Source: an uncultured Collinsella sp. (GTDB lineage Bacteria; Actinomycetota; Coriobacteriia; Coriobacteriales; Coriobacteriaceae). Taken from it: a stretch of 64,000 nt of DNA. The translations under genes were made by a program, and so were the position numbers. The DNA is taken from positions 1-64,000 of the forward strand of contig CABSNU010000004.1 of NCBI GenBank assembly GCA_902479135.1, read 5' to 3'. The notes below the pieces were generated by a model. The model did no database searches. It was not told where the DNA came from and was given only the letters and a program-made list of their open reading frames with translations. Positions 8,229 through 18,556 of the stretch are shown piece by piece (the first letter of the stretch is position 1; each line of letters opens with the position of its first letter).

Positions 8229-9377
8229 TTAATCGAGGATATCGTCGAGGGCACTCTTGATACGGTCGGTCACCGACTTCTTACCAGAAGCGACGTCATC
8301 GCCCATCTCATCGGCAAAAGCACGGAGCAGCTCGCGTTGCTTATTGGAAAGATTGGTGGGAACGACCACGCGCAGTTGCACGATCAGGCGACCACGCGAA
8401 CCGCCACCGCCAATGCGCGGCATGCCGTAATTATTGACGCTCACGGTGTCGCCGTACTGTGTACCAGCAGGGACCGTCACCTTAACGACCTCGTCGGGCA
8501 TAATGCCCTCTACCTCGATCTCGCAGCCGAGCGCAGCCTGCGCAATCGAGATATCGCTCACCAGGTACAGGTCGTCACCGTTGCGCTTAAAGCGCTCATG
8601 ATCGGCAACGCGCACGTTGACAATCAGGTCGCCCGAGGGCTCGCCGCGAAGGCCGGCCTCGCCAAAGCCGCTCACACGCAGCTGGCGACCGGTCGAAACG
8701 CCGGCGGGAATATCGATGTCGATCTTTTCATGCGAAGGCGTGCGGCCCTGACCGTCGCAGGTCTCGCAGGGATGGTCGATAACCGTGCCCTCGCCATGGC
8801 AGTCAGGGCAAGGCGAGGAAGACTGAACCTGGCCCAGGAACGAACGCTGAACCGTCGTGACGTAGCCCGTACCGTGACAGCGGCCGCACTGCTTTTCCTG
8901 TGCGCCCTCTGCTCTACCGGTGCCATTGCAGTCCTCGCAAGGAGCAAGGCGGTCATAGCTGATCGTCTTTTTGCAGCCGAGCGCCGCCTCCTCGAGCGTC
9001 ACCGAAAGCGAGATGGCCATGTCACGTCCGCGACGACGCTCTCGACGGCTGTGGGCGCCACCGCCGGCACCGCCGCCAAAGAACGACGAGAACAAGTCGT
9101 CCATGCCCATGCCACCAAAGATATCGTTGATATCGACGTAGCCCGAACCACCAGGGCCGTCGGCAGTGCCGTAACGGTCGTAGTTAGCACGCTTCTGCTC
9201 ATCGGAAAGAACGGAATAGGCCTCGTTGAGCTCCTTGAACTTGGCCTCGGCCTCGGGGTCGTCCGAAACATCCGGATGTACGGTACGGGCCTTCTTTAAA
9301 AACGCACGCTTAATCGTCCGCGCGTCGGCATCCCTGTCGACGCCAAGCACCTCGTAGTAATCCCTATTTTCCGACAC
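8229..9377 (-). CDS. dnaJ: Chaperone protein DnaJ (full-length type I)
   Basis: 382 residues. The J-domain has HPD near 35, followed by a Gly-rich linker, four zinc repeats (CEDCNGTG, CGRCHGTG, CPDCHGEG, CETCDGQG) and complete C-terminal substrate-binding domains. It stimulates DnaK ATPase. The frame extends 22 codons upstream, but GTG 9377 is preceded by GGAAGGA and gives the usual SENRDYYEVLG start. It lies directly downstream of a second J-protein; grpE, dnaK and hrcA are not in the window, and no CIRCE element is seen. Confidence 0.96.
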   Translation of the reverse strand: MSENRDYYEVLGVDRDADARTIKRAFLKKARTVHPDVSDDPEAEAKFKELNEAYSVLSDEQKRANYDRYGTADGPGGSGYVDINDIFGGMGMDDLFSSFFGGGAGGGAHSRRERRRGRDMAISLSVTLEEAALGCKKTISYDRLAPCEDCNGTGRAEGAQEKQCGRCHGTGYVTTVQRSFLGQVQSSSPCPDCHGEGTVIDHPCETCDGQGRTPSHEKIDIDIPAGVSTGRQLRVSGFGEAGLRGEPSGDLIVNVRVADHERFKRNGDDLYLVSDISIAQAALGCEIEVEGIMPDEVVKVTVPAGTQYGDTVSVNNYGMPRIGGGGSRGRLIVQLRVVVPTNLSNKQRELLRAFADEMGDDVASGKKSVTDRIKSALDDILD

Positions 9378-9458
9378 GACCGAATCCTTCCGACTTTCAT
9401 TATTGTCACAGTGCGTCCTATACCCAAGCTGGGGCGGCCGCAAACAGAGGGTTTGATG

Positions 9459-10562
9459 TTATTGCATTTGGTACGGCGAAAGCATGGCCCGTTGCGAGCA
9501 GCTCGCAAACCAAACCGACACGAGCGCGAACATGAAGCCGTTGGCAAAACCGTTGGCAAACTGCATCGCACCGCGCTTCCACCACAGCAGACTGCGATGA
9601 AGCACGCCGTCCGAAAGCACCATGAACAGGCCCATGGTAAACGGAATAAAGCACATCACGGCAAAGGCCGAGAACACGCCCGAGATGGCCGAGAGTACCA
9701 AAAACGGCGCCACGATGCCCATCAGGTAAAAACCGGTACGAGCTTTGCCTTCCAAGCGCTCGGCTTCAACATGGGCGCGACCGACCAGGTCGCCGCCCGC
9801 GGCACCGTTGGTGCCAGCATGACCCATGCCGCTAATACGGACCTCGTCGCCATCATGCGTGCCGGCAGGAAACTCAATCGTCTGCTCGGAGGTTACGCGA
9901 GTACGACCGCTGCCACCGCAATCAGGGCAGGGGTCGGCCACGACTTTACCGGAACCGCCGCACTCGGGGCAGACCGACTGGAACGTGCCCGCACCAAACA
10001 GGAAGGACAGGTCGACGTCGATGTGGCCGCGGCCACCGCAGCTCGGGCAGGTATGGGCATGCTCGGAGGAGACAGAACCCGAACCGCCGCAGTTGCTACA
10101 GGTATCGAAGCGCGTGTAGCGGACGGTCTTGCGGGCACCGCCCTTGGCCTCCTTGGCGTCGAGTTTGATATCGACGACCACATTGGCGCCGTTCTCGGGA
10201 TTGTAGGCAGCCTGCCCGCGACGCTGCTGGCCCCAGGCGCCACCAAAGGGAAAGCCGCCCTCAAAAGGATTGCCATAGCCTGCGCTGCCGGCGTAGCCGC
10301 CACCATAAGGCGAAGCCGTAGGAGCACCGGCAAAGGGATTGCCAGAACGCATGGCGTCGTAGCGCGCACGTTTTTGCTCATCCGAAAGCACGGCGTAGGC
10401 CTCGGAAACCTCTTTAAACTTTTCCTCGGCATCCGGCTCTTTGTTGACGTCCGGATGGAGCTTGCGGGCCTTTTGCTGGAAGGCCTTCTGTATATCACGC
10501 GAGGTAGCGTCCTTGGAGACACCCAGAATCTCGTAATAATCTTTTTCGTTCATCGTCGCCAT
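9459..10562 (-). CDS. Membrane-anchored J-domain protein with DnaJ zinc fingers
   Basis: 367 residues from ATG 10562 (AGGAGG nine bases upstream). The J-domain with HPDVN is followed by a Gly/aromatic-rich linker and four perfect zinc repeats ([32 protein letters not shown]). The first C-terminal beta domain stops just after AAGGDL, about residue 260. The remaining 95 or so residues are not DnaJ-like: they contain about three hydrophobic segments ([19 protein letters not shown] onward, and [12 protein letters not shown] near the end). The expected C-terminal dimerisation domain is absent. It probably recruits DnaK to the membrane (inference). Confidence 0.85.
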   Translation of the reverse strand: MATMNEKDYYEILGVSKDATSRDIQKAFQQKARKLHPDVNKEPDAEEKFKEVSEAYAVLSDEQKRARYDAMRSGNPFAGAPTASPYGGGYAGSAGYGNPFEGGFPFGGAWGQQRRGQAAYNPENGANVVVDIKLDAKEAKGGARKTVRYTRFDTCSNCGGSGSVSSEHAHTCPSCGGRGHIDVDLSFLFGAGTFQSVCPECGGSGKVVADPCPDCGGSGRTRVTSEQTIEFPAGTHDGDEVRISGMGHAGTNGAAGGDLVGRAHVEAERLEGKARTGFYLMGIVAPFLVLSAISGVFSAFAVMCFIPFTMGLFMVLSDGVLHRSLLWWKRGAMQFANGFANGFMFALVSVWFASCSQRAMLSPYQMQ

Positions 10563-10620
10563 GCGCGGCAACCTCCTGCTCACAGCAGCGTATATATTCC
10601 GGTAATTCTACCCGAGCGTC

Positions 10621-11853
10621 CTAAGCTAGATCCCAAAACAGCTCGAACAGCATATTTCCATCGAGCCAGCCCAGGTGTGTCGGTGCTAAACGAGCTCGAA
10701 CATGGCCCGCGACGACATCTGCCGAGGTAAAGGGTCCCTCATGGACCCCGAGCGTTTCGGGCACCCAAGTGGCAAGACCCAATTCGAGCGCGCGATCGCA
10801 AGCGGCTGTCAGCCCATCGGCCGGGATGACACGAGCCACGCGAACCAACAGGTCGGACGCGACACCGCGCGTCATACGACAAGCAAGCATCAGGTCTTCG
10901 GCCGCAGCCTCGCGCTGCGAGAGATATTCGGCCTCGAACACCGTCGCGTCATCGTCACGTTGCACCAGACGCACGCGGTACGCATCACCTAGAGAAGACG
11001 CGCCGGGGAACAAACCTGCAAGACGGTCGAAATCCTCGGCATCGAGCATGCCCGCGGCAGAACGCCCCAGGCCCAGGTAGCCCCGTCCGGTCCAGTAGGC
11101 AATGTTATGGGCGCACTCATGGCCGTCGAGCGCGTAGCTCGCCACCTCATACGGGTGATAGCCGGCGGCACCCAGGAGCTCGCGTGCCACGTCCATGCAT
11201 GCGGCCTGAAAATCCTCATCAGGCTCGAGCGACTCGTCACGGCACGCCATGCGATAAAGGGGCGTCCCCTCCTCGAGCGTGAGCGGGTAAACCGACACAT
11301 GATGCGGAGCCGCCGCCAGCACGCCATCGAGCGTGCGCTTCCAACTCGCTGCGGTCTGCCCGGGAAGTCCACACATGAGGTCGCACGACACATCGAGCCC
11401 AGCGTCCTTAACCGTCGTGATGGCAGCGAGCGCCCGATCGGCATCGTGAATGCGGCCGATGGCGGTAAGTTCGGCGTTATCGAGCGTTTGCACGCCCAGA
11501 GAGATGCGTGTGACACCAACCTTGGCAAGCGCAGCGGCAAGCTCGGCGGTCAGCGATTCGGGATTGGCCTCGCAGGTAAACTCAACGGGGGCACACGACG
11601 CACGAATACGCCGCGCCAGCTCCACCAAGCGCTCCCCCGCCAGCGACGGCGTACCGCCGCCAACATAGACGGTGCGGATCTGGTCAAAGGCCCCAGCTTT
11701 GCCAAAAGCATCGAGGCGCGCGAACAACTGCTCAAAATAGGCATCGAGCGCAGCGCTCAGGTCGCACGGAGCAAAACTGCGCGAGTCAAAGTCGCAGTAC
11801 CGGCACTTTTGGGCGCAAAACGGCACGTGCACGTACAGCGCGGTAACGGCCAC
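10621..11853 (-). CDS. hemW: Radical SAM heme chaperone HemW
   Basis: 410 residues. HemW belongs to the HemN-like radical SAM family and transfers heme rather than oxidising coproporphyrinogen. The N-terminus reads YVHVPFCAQKCRYCDF, with the CxxxCxxC cluster motif, then the GGGTPS SAM-binding motif near 75 and a HemN C-terminal domain. HemW is preferred over HemN from the short N-terminus. The GTG start has GGAGG upstream and lies three bases past the dusB stop. Confidence 0.9.
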   Translation of the reverse strand: MAVTALYVHVPFCAQKCRYCDFDSRSFAPCDLSAALDAYFEQLFARLDAFGKAGAFDQIRTVYVGGGTPSLAGERLVELARRIRASCAPVEFTCEANPESLTAELAAALAKVGVTRISLGVQTLDNAELTAIGRIHDADRALAAITTVKDAGLDVSCDLMCGLPGQTAASWKRTLDGVLAAAPHHVSVYPLTLEEGTPLYRMACRDESLEPDEDFQAACMDVARELLGAAGYHPYEVASYALDGHECAHNIAYWTGRGYLGLGRSAAGMLDAEDFDRLAGLFPGASSLGDAYRVRLVQRDDDATVFEAEYLSQREAAAEDLMLACRMTRGVASDLLVRVARVIPADGLTAACDRALELGLATWVPETLGVHEGPFTSADVVAGHVRARLAPTHLGWLDGNMLFELFWDLA

Positions 11854-11855
11854 TA

Positions 11856-12899
11856 TTAGGCCTCCAGCGGATGAGCAGGCACCGACTTGCCAGCGGCAAG
11901 GGCGGCCTCGCAGGCCACCACATCGCGCTCGATCTCATCGACCAGCGCCATAAACTCCTCGTAAGTGGAACAGCGCACCACATGGGCACGCCAAGCGGCG
12001 GCATGGGGCATGCCTTTTAAGTACCAGCTTGCGTACGTGCGGGCACGCGACATGAGCGGTAAGAGTTCATGCGTCAGCGTAAGGTGCTCACGCAGGGCGT
12101 CCAGGCGCTCGACGGAGCTGCGTGCCGGCACCGGTATGCCATCGAGTGCAAGGGCGCGAGCATCGCCGAACACCCAGGGGTTGCCATAGATACCGCGCGC
12201 GATAAACACCGCGCTGGCACCCGAGCTGCGCAGATGCTCCGCGGCATCCTCGGCCGAGAACACATCGCCCGAACCAATCACGGGAATCTCGACGGCATCT
12301 GCGACCTCATCGACGACCGACCAATCCGCCTGGCCCGTGTAGAGTTGCGTAGCGCAACGACCATGCACGGCGACTGCGGCAGCCCCTGCGCCCTCAAGCA
12401 TCTGGGCAAATGTCGCGGCATTGCGGTCCTCGGCATAAAAGCCTTTGCGAATCTTGACGGTCACGGGCACGTGCGCCGCGCCCACCGTGGCCTCGACGAT
12501 CTTCTCCGCAAGGTCGGGCGTGCGCATGAGCGCCGAGCCCTCGCCCTTGGTAACGACCTTGCGGGCGGGGCATGCCATATTGATATCGATGAGCGACAGG
12601 CGATCGCCAACGCGCTCCTCGACGGCGGCGACGGCGCTCGCAAACTGATCAGGCTTGGAGCCAAAGAGTTGCACGCAAATCTGCTGCTCTTCGTCAGCCG
12701 GTAGCACCAGGCGCCAGGTCTTGTTGCTGGCATAGGCAAGGCCCGCCACGCTCACCATCTCGCTGTAGGCAAGGTTGGCACCGCGACGGCGGCACATGAT
12801 GCGGTAGGCAGGGTCGGTCACGCCCGCCATGGGAGCCATAAGGAACGGCTGCTCGGCATAGGCGCCCAGCAGCCGCTTGCTGTATTCAGAAAGCGCCAT
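11856..12899 (-). CDS. dusB: tRNA-dihydrouridine synthase (DusB type)
   Basis: 347 residues. This FMN-dependent enzyme reduces uridines in tRNA. The N-terminal TIM barrel has PFLMAPMAGVTDPAYR. The active-site loop NMACPARKVVTKGEGSALM places the catalytic cysteine at about 110, followed by the KIRKG segment. The family usually has NMGCP; the Gly-to-Ala change beside the cysteine is a minor variation. It follows lepA by four bases and precedes hemW by three, suggesting one transcript. Confidence 0.92.
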   Translation of the reverse strand: MALSEYSKRLLGAYAEQPFLMAPMAGVTDPAYRIMCRRRGANLAYSEMVSVAGLAYASNKTWRLVLPADEEQQICVQLFGSKPDQFASAVAAVEERVGDRLSLIDINMACPARKVVTKGEGSALMRTPDLAEKIVEATVGAAHVPVTVKIRKGFYAEDRNAATFAQMLEGAGAAAVAVHGRCATQLYTGQADWSVVDEVADAVEIPVIGSGDVFSAEDAAEHLRSSGASAVFIARGIYGNPWVFGDARALALDGIPVPARSSVERLDALREHLTLTHELLPLMSRARTYASWYLKGMPHAAAWRAHVVRCSTYEEFMALVDEIERDVVACEAALAAGKSVPAHPLEA

Positions 12900-12903
12900 A
12901 GAC

Positions 12904-14715
12904 CTACTCGTCCACCTTGAGGATCGCCATAAAGGCCTCCTGCGGGACCTCGACCGATCCGATGGCCTTCATGCGCTTCTTGCCCTCTTTCTGCTTCTCG
13001 AGCAGCTTGCGCTTACGCGAGATATCGCCGCCGTAGCACTTGGCAAGCACGTCCTTGCGACGCGCCTTGACGGTGGAGCGGGCAATGATCTTATTGCCGA
13101 TAGCACCCTGGATGGGCACCTCGAACAGCTGACGCGGGATGATCTCCTTAAGCTTGTCGCACAGACCGCGGGCCAGGCCATAGGCCTTGTCCTTGTGGAC
13201 GATAAACGACAGCGCGTCCACCTCGTCGCCCGAAAGCAAGATATCGAGCTTAACGAGCTCGGAGGGACGGTACTCGTTGAACTCGTAGTCGAGCGAGGCA
13301 TAGCCCTTGGTACGACTCTTGAGCTGGTCAAAGAAGTCCAGGATGAGCTCGGCGAGCGGCATGTCAAAGCGCATCTCGACCGATTTGCTCGTGAGATGGA
13401 TCATGTCGGTTGTAATGCCACGGTGCTCGATAGCGAGCTGCATGACGGCACCCGTATACTCGGGCGGGCAGATGATCTTAGCCTTGAGGTAGGGTTCCTC
13501 GATACGCTCGATGCGCGTGGCCTCGGGAAGATCCTGCGGGCTACGGACATCAATCATCTCGCCGTCGGTCTTGTAGACGTGATAGTCGACCGAGGGACTC
13601 GTGGCAATGAGGTCCAGGTTGAACTCGCGCTCCAGGCGTTCCTTGACGACTTCCATGTGCAGCAGGCCCAGGAAGCCCACGCGGAAGCCAAAGCCGAGCG
13701 CCACCGAGGTCTCGGGCTCCCACACCAACGACGGGTCGTTGACGTGCAGCTTATCGAGCGCGTCACGCAGGTTCTCGTAGTCCTTGTTATCGATCGGGAA
13801 CAGGCCCGTATAGACCATGGGCTTGGCCTCGCGGTAACCCGGAAGCGGCTCGGGGCAGGGGTTCGACGCCCAGGTAAGGGTGTCGCCCACGCGAACGGCC
13901 TCGGGGTCCTTCAGGCCCGTGACCACGTAGCCGACCTCGCCGACCGTCAGCGCGTCAACCGGGGTCTCGGCAGGACGCTTGACACCCACGCCGTCGACCA
14001 AAAAGTCGCCCTCTGCCTGCATCATGCGCAGGGTATCGCCCTTTTTGATGGAGCCGTCAAAGACGCGCACCGTGGCCACCACGCCGCGATACTCGTCAAA
14101 GTACGAATCCAGAATGAGTGCCTTGAGCGGCGCGTTCGCATCGCCCTTGGGCGGAGAGATCAAAAAGACAATTGACTCCAGCAGATCATGGATGCCCTCG
14201 CCGGTCTTGCCCGAGACACACACGGCATCATCGGCAGGAATCGCCAGGTCATCCTCGATCTCGGTCTTAACCTCATCGGGATGGGCCGAGGGCAGGTCGA
14301 TCTTGTTGATGGCCGGCACAATGTCCAGATTGGCGTTCATGGCGAGCGTCGCGTTGGAGACGGTCTGCGCCTCGACGCCCTGCGTGGCGTCGACAACGAG
14401 CACCGCGCCCTCACAGGCTGCCAGCGAGCGCGAGACCTCATAGGTAAAGTCCACGTGGCCCGGCGTATCGATCAGATTGAACTGATACGTCTCGCCATCG
14501 TCGGCGTCATAGGACACGCGAACGGCATTGGACTTGATTGTAATGCCGCGCTCGCGCTCGATATCCATAGTGTCGAGCAGCTGCGACTCCATGTCGCGCT
14601 CGTCGACGGTATGGGTGAGCTCGAGGATGCGGTCACTGATCGTGGACTTGCCATGGTCGATGTGCGCAACAATCGAGAAGTTGCGGATGTGGGAAATGTC
14701 AATTGAAGTATTCAT
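12904..14715 (-). CDS. lepA: Elongation factor 4 (LepA)
   Basis: 603 residues, the standard length. This ribosome-dependent GTPase acts on stalled or back-translocated complexes. It shows [12 protein letters not shown] (G1), DTPGHVDF (G3), NKIDLP (G4), EF-G-like domains III and V and the LepA-specific C-terminus ending [18 protein letters not shown]. The frame is open 20 codons further upstream into the rpsT terminator, so ATG 14715 (MNTSIDIS) is the start. It heads the lepA-dusB-hemW group. Confidence 0.97.
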   Translation of the reverse strand: MNTSIDISHIRNFSIVAHIDHGKSTISDRILELTHTVDERDMESQLLDTMDIERERGITIKSNAVRVSYDADDGETYQFNLIDTPGHVDFTYEVSRSLAACEGAVLVVDATQGVEAQTVSNATLAMNANLDIVPAINKIDLPSAHPDEVKTEIEDDLAIPADDAVCVSGKTGEGIHDLLESIVFLISPPKGDANAPLKALILDSYFDEYRGVVATVRVFDGSIKKGDTLRMMQAEGDFLVDGVGVKRPAETPVDALTVGEVGYVVTGLKDPEAVRVGDTLTWASNPCPEPLPGYREAKPMVYTGLFPIDNKDYENLRDALDKLHVNDPSLVWEPETSVALGFGFRVGFLGLLHMEVVKERLEREFNLDLIATSPSVDYHVYKTDGEMIDVRSPQDLPEATRIERIEEPYLKAKIICPPEYTGAVMQLAIEHRGITTDMIHLTSKSVEMRFDMPLAELILDFFDQLKSRTKGYASLDYEFNEYRPSELVKLDILLSGDEVDALSFIVHKDKAYGLARGLCDKLKEIIPRQLFEVPIQGAIGNKIIARSTVKARRKDVLAKCYGGDISRKRKLLEKQKEGKKRMKAIGSVEVPQEAFMAILKVDE

Positions 14716-14740
14716 GCGGACTATCTTACCCGAGTGATAC

Positions 14741-14778
14741 AAAAAATGGAGCCTGTTCCATAAAACAGGCTCCATTTA
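14741..14778 (-). terminator. Terminator of rpsT
   Basis: AAATGGAGCCTGTT (14744-14757) pairs perfectly with AACAGGCTCCATTT (14764-14777). On the minus strand the stem ends in TTTTTT. It separates rpsT from lepA. Confidence 0.9.
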
Positions 14779-14811
14779 TGCGCGTAATCTGTGTGGTGTG
14801 AAATTTACAAC

Positions 14812-15078
14812 TTAGGCGTTGATGCTGTTCACGAGCTTGGCAAGACCGGACTTGCGGTTGGAAGCCTGGTTCTTGTGGATAACATGCTTGGCGGCAGCCA
14901 TGTCGAGACGCTTGGTGACGGTCTTGAGGGCAGCCTGGGCCTTCTCGGCGTCGCCCTCGGCGACGGCGGACTGGACGTGCTTGGTCAGCGTCTTGAGCTC
15001 GGACTTGACAGCCTTGTTACGCATGCGAGCTGCCTCATTGGTGCGGATACGCTTCTTCTGAGACTTGATGTTTGCCAC
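14812..15078 (-). CDS. rpsT: 30S ribosomal protein S20
   Basis: 88 residues beginning (M)[20 protein letters not shown], a helical, lysine-rich 16S rRNA-binding protein. The GTG at 15078 is chosen over upstream codons because it gives the family N-terminus and has AAAGGAAC eight bases before it. It is transcribed alone, with an upstream extended -10 and a perfect downstream terminator. Its leader also contains a terminator-like hairpin. Confidence 0.97.
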   Translation of the reverse strand: MANIKSQKKRIRTNEAARMRNKAVKSELKTLTKHVQSAVAEGDAEKAQAALKTVTKRLDMAAAKHVIHKNQASNRKSGLAKLVNSINA

Positions 15079-15105
15079 TTCTGGAGTTCCTTTCGAGTTC
15101 CTTGC

Positions 15106-15143
15106 AAAAAATGTATGACACCTCTGAGACACGGTGAGGTCAT
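15106..15143 (-). promoter_or_regulatory. Terminator-like hairpin in the rpsT leader
   Basis: On the minus strand ATGACCTC and GAGGTGTCAT form a bulged stem, and ACATTTTTT follows, about 30 bases before the S20 start codon. It could be an attenuator for S20 autogenous control. The stem is imperfect, so confidence is limited. Confidence 0.4.
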
Positions 15144-15153
15144 GCAAGCGCCT

Positions 15154-15162
15154 ACTATAGCA
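15154..15162 (-). promoter_or_regulatory. Extended -10 promoter of rpsT
   Basis: The minus strand reads TGCTATAGT, an extended -10 (TGn plus TATAGT). No good -35 hexamer is found at 16-18 bases. The same nine bases precede rpmB. Confidence 0.55.
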
Positions 15163-15211
15163 CGCTCCCCCTCAAAGGGATAGAACGAATTTGTCAAATA
15201 GGCAGGTATCA

Positions 15212-16174
15212 TCACGATTTTCTCAAGATGTTCGTAATCCAGAGCAAAAGCGCGGTCTGAGAATCGGCCGAACCCTTCAGTGCGAGCTCCACATCGACCG
15301 CGCCCTCGAGCGCGGCAACGAGCTCTGCCATCGAAAAGCGACGTGCCCAGGTCAGGTGATTCTTGACCTGCCAGGACTGGAGCTTAAGTGTTGCGGCCAG
15401 CTCACGACCCTGTCCGCGCGCATCGAGCGCCTTGGCGACGATAAGCTCGCGGATGCGGCCGCACAGCAATGTATAAGTCCACACGTAGCTCTTAGCGGGC
15501 AATAGATTGAAAAGCTCGAGCGAGCGTCGCATGTCACGGGCCGAGACCGCATTGAGAAAGTCCCAGGGTTGAACCTCGGCAGTGCGCACAATCCAGCGCT
15601 CCACATCGGCAAGCTCAATCTGGGGCGCCTCGACCATCTGAGCAAGCTTAGCCAAGTCGTTATCGAGCATGCGAGTGTTTTCACCCGAACGCGAGACGAG
15701 CTCCTCGGCGGCCGCAGTCGAGATCGACTTGCCGTGCTGCGTCGCCATCTGCTGCACGCGGCGCGGTAGCTCCCAGCGCTTGGTGCCGGAGCAATCGATC
15801 ACAGCCTTCTTGTCGATCTTGGCGATCGCCTTATACAGGCGCGTGTTCTTGGCAAGCGAGTCGGCGATGATGAGGCAGACCGTTGTGGGGCTGGGACTCG
15901 CCAGATACTCGACGAGCGGCTCCGAGACCGCCTTGGCGAGCTTTGAGCAGCCGTCAAGGATTACCAGGCGAAACTCGCTGCCCATCGGAAAGGTGTTAAG
16001 CGATCCGATAATGGACTCGATATCGGGGTCCTTGGTCATGTCGCGCTCGTCGAGGTTGAACTCAACCATACCCGACTTTTCCAGACGCGCTTTCATACGC
16101 GAGACGGCGTGATCGCGCTTGACTCCGTCGGTACCGACAATCAGATATGCCGGCAGCAGACCGGTTTCGGACAT
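15212..16174 (-). CDS. holA: DNA polymerase III delta subunit
   Basis: 320 residues. Delta opens the beta sliding clamp within the clamp loader. The N-terminus (LPAYLIVGTDGVKRDHAVSR) and the arrangement of an AAA-like fold plus helical collar match HolA; Walker motifs are degenerate, as normal. ATG 16174 has GGGAGGGG upstream; the frame is open 21 codons earlier without a better start. It follows comEC, a common pairing. Confidence 0.93.
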   Translation of the reverse strand: MSETGLLPAYLIVGTDGVKRDHAVSRMKARLEKSGMVEFNLDERDMTKDPDIESIIGSLNTFPMGSEFRLVILDGCSKLAKAVSEPLVEYLASPSPTTVCLIIADSLAKNTRLYKAIAKIDKKAVIDCSGTKRWELPRRVQQMATQHGKSISTAAAEELVSRSGENTRMLDNDLAKLAQMVEAPQIELADVERWIVRTAEVQPWDFLNAVSARDMRRSLELFNLLPAKSYVWTYTLLCGRIRELIVAKALDARGQGRELAATLKLQSWQVKNHLTWARRFSMAELVAALEGAVDVELALKGSADSQTALLLWITNILRKS

Positions 16175-16252
16175 TGCGCTCCCCTCCCGCAGGCCTTCGT
16201 ATTCGTTCCGTGCCATTCTAGCCCAGGGGCCCACCACACGCCAACGACGTCG

Positions 16253-18556
16253 TCACGGTCGCTGGCATCGCATCGCAAAGCCATTCGCAGTCGGCGTGAC
16301 GGTAATGTCTCCGTGTTCGATGGTGCACGCGAACACGCCGCCCGCTTCCTTAACGGCATCGATGCAGGCATCGGACGGATGGCCGTATCGATTCCCCTCG
16401 CCCGCGCTCGCGAGGGAAAGCTCGGGCTTCAGGACGTCCAGCAACTCACCATCAACTGAAACCTTAGAGCCGTGATGCCCAAGTTTAAGGACATCGATAT
16501 CCCCCACTTCCTGCACGAATTCCCGTTCTTGGTCAAGCTCGGCATCACCGGTGAGGAGTATGCGCAGGCCCTTGCCTTCCTGAACATAAGAGAGCAACAG
16601 GACAAGTGAGTCCTCATTTCCCTCGCCATCCACGGACTCGAATGGCCACACCACGCGGGCGCAAAAAGAGCCGATGTCGACCGTATCCCCACGGCACACC
16701 TGCCGATACTCCACGCCAGGTCGGTTCAATACTTCGGCAGGAGCATCCTCCAGCGCATCCGCCGCCACGGCAATCGTTCCGACCGAAAACTGTTCGAGCA
16801 CGGCAGGCAGACCACCCCAGTGGTCCTCATCCCAATGCGTCACAAAGACGGCATCGATATGGTGCACGTTATTGCGAACCAACGCCGCCACCACGCGCTC
16901 GTCGAGCCCGCAGTCGACGAGCGCCACTGCGCCGCCCTGGCGAATAAGAATCGCATCGGCCTGGCCCACATCGAGCACCGTCACCGAAGGCGGAGCGAAT
17001 CGATCCCAGTAGGCGTACGGAATCGCAGCCAAGAGCACCAGGCATGCAAGCCCCACCGCCATAGGACGTGCACGGGGACGCGGCCACCAGACCAGCAGAA
17101 CCGCCAGCAAACACGGCACTAGGTAAATCCACATGCTATCGGGCGGCACGCTCACGGATGCACCCGGCACGGCGGCAAACAGCTGCTCAAAGAACAGCGC
17201 GCAACGGGCGGCAATCATGGGCACAACGAGCGCCCAAGTCCGCAACGGCGCCACGAGCGAAAAGGGAACCAGCACGATCGACACGACGAGCAGTACGCTC
17301 ACCACCGGACCGAGGACCGCATTTGCCAGCGGAGCAATGAGCGAGAACGTACCGAAGGCAGGAATGGTAATGGGAAGTGTCGCCAGTTGCGAGCACAGCG
17401 TGACGGAAAGCATACCGGCAACGCCCGACGGAACACTAAGCTCACCCAAAGCGTAGGTCGCATAGGGGCAAAAGCACAGAATGGCTAAGACGCTGGCACA
17501 TGAAAGCTGAAAGCCCATCTCGAACAGAACCGTCGGCCGCAGCAGCACAAAGATGGACATGGTTACGAAGAGTGCCGAAAGGCCGTGCCGGCGACGCCCC
17601 GCGCCGTTTACGACAAGCGTCGCGAACACCATGCAGCACGCACGCACGGCCGAGGGAGACGCGCCCGTAAAGGCAGCATAGCCCACAAGCGTTATCGCCA
17701 ATATCGCCCGCTGAAGACCACGTGAGCACCGAGTCTTTTGCAATACACCCTCGATTACAAACCCCACGATAGCCAAATGGCTGCCCGAGACGGCGATAAG
17801 ATGCGCCGTTCCCGTCACCGAAAACCAGTCGCCCGCCGGCTGGGCGCGCAGCTCGGCCGAACGACCGCAGACGACACCGGCTATGAGCGCACGCGCCGGG
17901 TCGGTCGCAGGCGCGATGGATGCAAGCAGCCCATTTCGCAGCCGAAGCAGCGGCACCGGAGAGCCCTCATCGACCGACACAATCCGAACGGCTTTAACAT
18001 TGCGTACCTCGCCTCGGAGCACGCGCGATCGTCCGTACGCATCGTTCTCAAAACGTGAAACGCGACCGATAACACGCACGTGCGCCCCGACCTTGAGCTC
18101 ACGATCACACGATAGGCGAACCGTTGCCAAGTTCTTACCGTCCGCGCGTGCCTCGCAGGTATAGGAATACACGTCGTCGTTTATGGATGGGTCACTCTGC
18201 ACGACAAACTCGAGGCTGCTTGCCGCTCGACCGTCGAGCGCCTTCGAGGAGTTGAGCGCACCCACAGCCCACCACGCCGAGACGACCGCTCCCGCCACGA
18301 GACCGACGGAAGCGGCATACAGCCACCGCTTCCAAGGAGCAAGCCGCGCACAAGATTGAGCCAGCACAACGAATACCGCTGCCGCAAAGGGAATGGCCCA
18401 TAGTGGCCCGACCGCCGGCGCCCGCTCCCTCAGCAGCGCATCAGCGGCTATGTTGAGCACCAAGACGCAGCTCATGCACATGCCGGCACACAGGGCCATC
18501 GTCCACGGAATCAGGGGCCGCGAAGGCATCACGTGCTCGCGCTCGGTCGCACTCAT
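16253..18556 (-). CDS. comEC: ComEC/Rec2 competence channel
   Basis: 767 residues. ComEC forms the inner-membrane channel for single-stranded DNA uptake. Several N-terminal membrane segments lead to the competence domain with AVSGSHLAIVG (about 265). The C-terminal third is a metallo-beta-lactamase domain with HWDEDHWGG and LGHHGS, thought to degrade the non-transferred strand. All three parts are present, so the gene looks intact. The ATG overlaps the comEA stop as ATGA. Confidence 0.95.
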   Translation of the reverse strand: MSATEREHVMPSRPLIPWTMALCAGMCMSCVLVLNIAADALLRERAPAVGPLWAIPFAAAVFVVLAQSCARLAPWKRWLYAASVGLVAGAVVSAWWAVGALNSSKALDGRAASSLEFVVQSDPSINDDVYSYTCEARADGKNLATVRLSCDRELKVGAHVRVIGRVSRFENDAYGRSRVLRGEVRNVKAVRIVSVDEGSPVPLLRLRNGLLASIAPATDPARALIAGVVCGRSAELRAQPAGDWFSVTGTAHLIAVSGSHLAIVGFVIEGVLQKTRCSRGLQRAILAITLVGYAAFTGASPSAVRACCMVFATLVVNGAGRRRHGLSALFVTMSIFVLLRPTVLFEMGFQLSCASVLAILCFCPYATYALGELSVPSGVAGMLSVTLCSQLATLPITIPAFGTFSLIAPLANAVLGPVVSVLLVVSIVLVPFSLVAPLRTWALVVPMIAARCALFFEQLFAAVPGASVSVPPDSMWIYLVPCLLAVLLVWWPRPRARPMAVGLACLVLLAAIPYAYWDRFAPPSVTVLDVGQADAILIRQGGAVALVDCGLDERVVAALVRNNVHHIDAVFVTHWDEDHWGGLPAVLEQFSVGTIAVAADALEDAPAEVLNRPGVEYRQVCRGDTVDIGSFCARVVWPFESVDGEGNEDSLVLLLSYVQEGKGLRILLTGDAELDQEREFVQEVGDIDVLKLGHHGSKVSVDGELLDVLKPELSLASAGEGNRYGHPSDACIDAVKEAGGVFACTIEHGDITVTPTANGFAMRCQRP

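Noticed and set aside
8200..10620. CIRCE or HAIR heat-shock operator near the two J-protein genes
   Set aside because: No TTAGCACTC-N9-GAGTGCTAA or CTTGAGT-N7-ACTCAAG pattern was found in the spacers.
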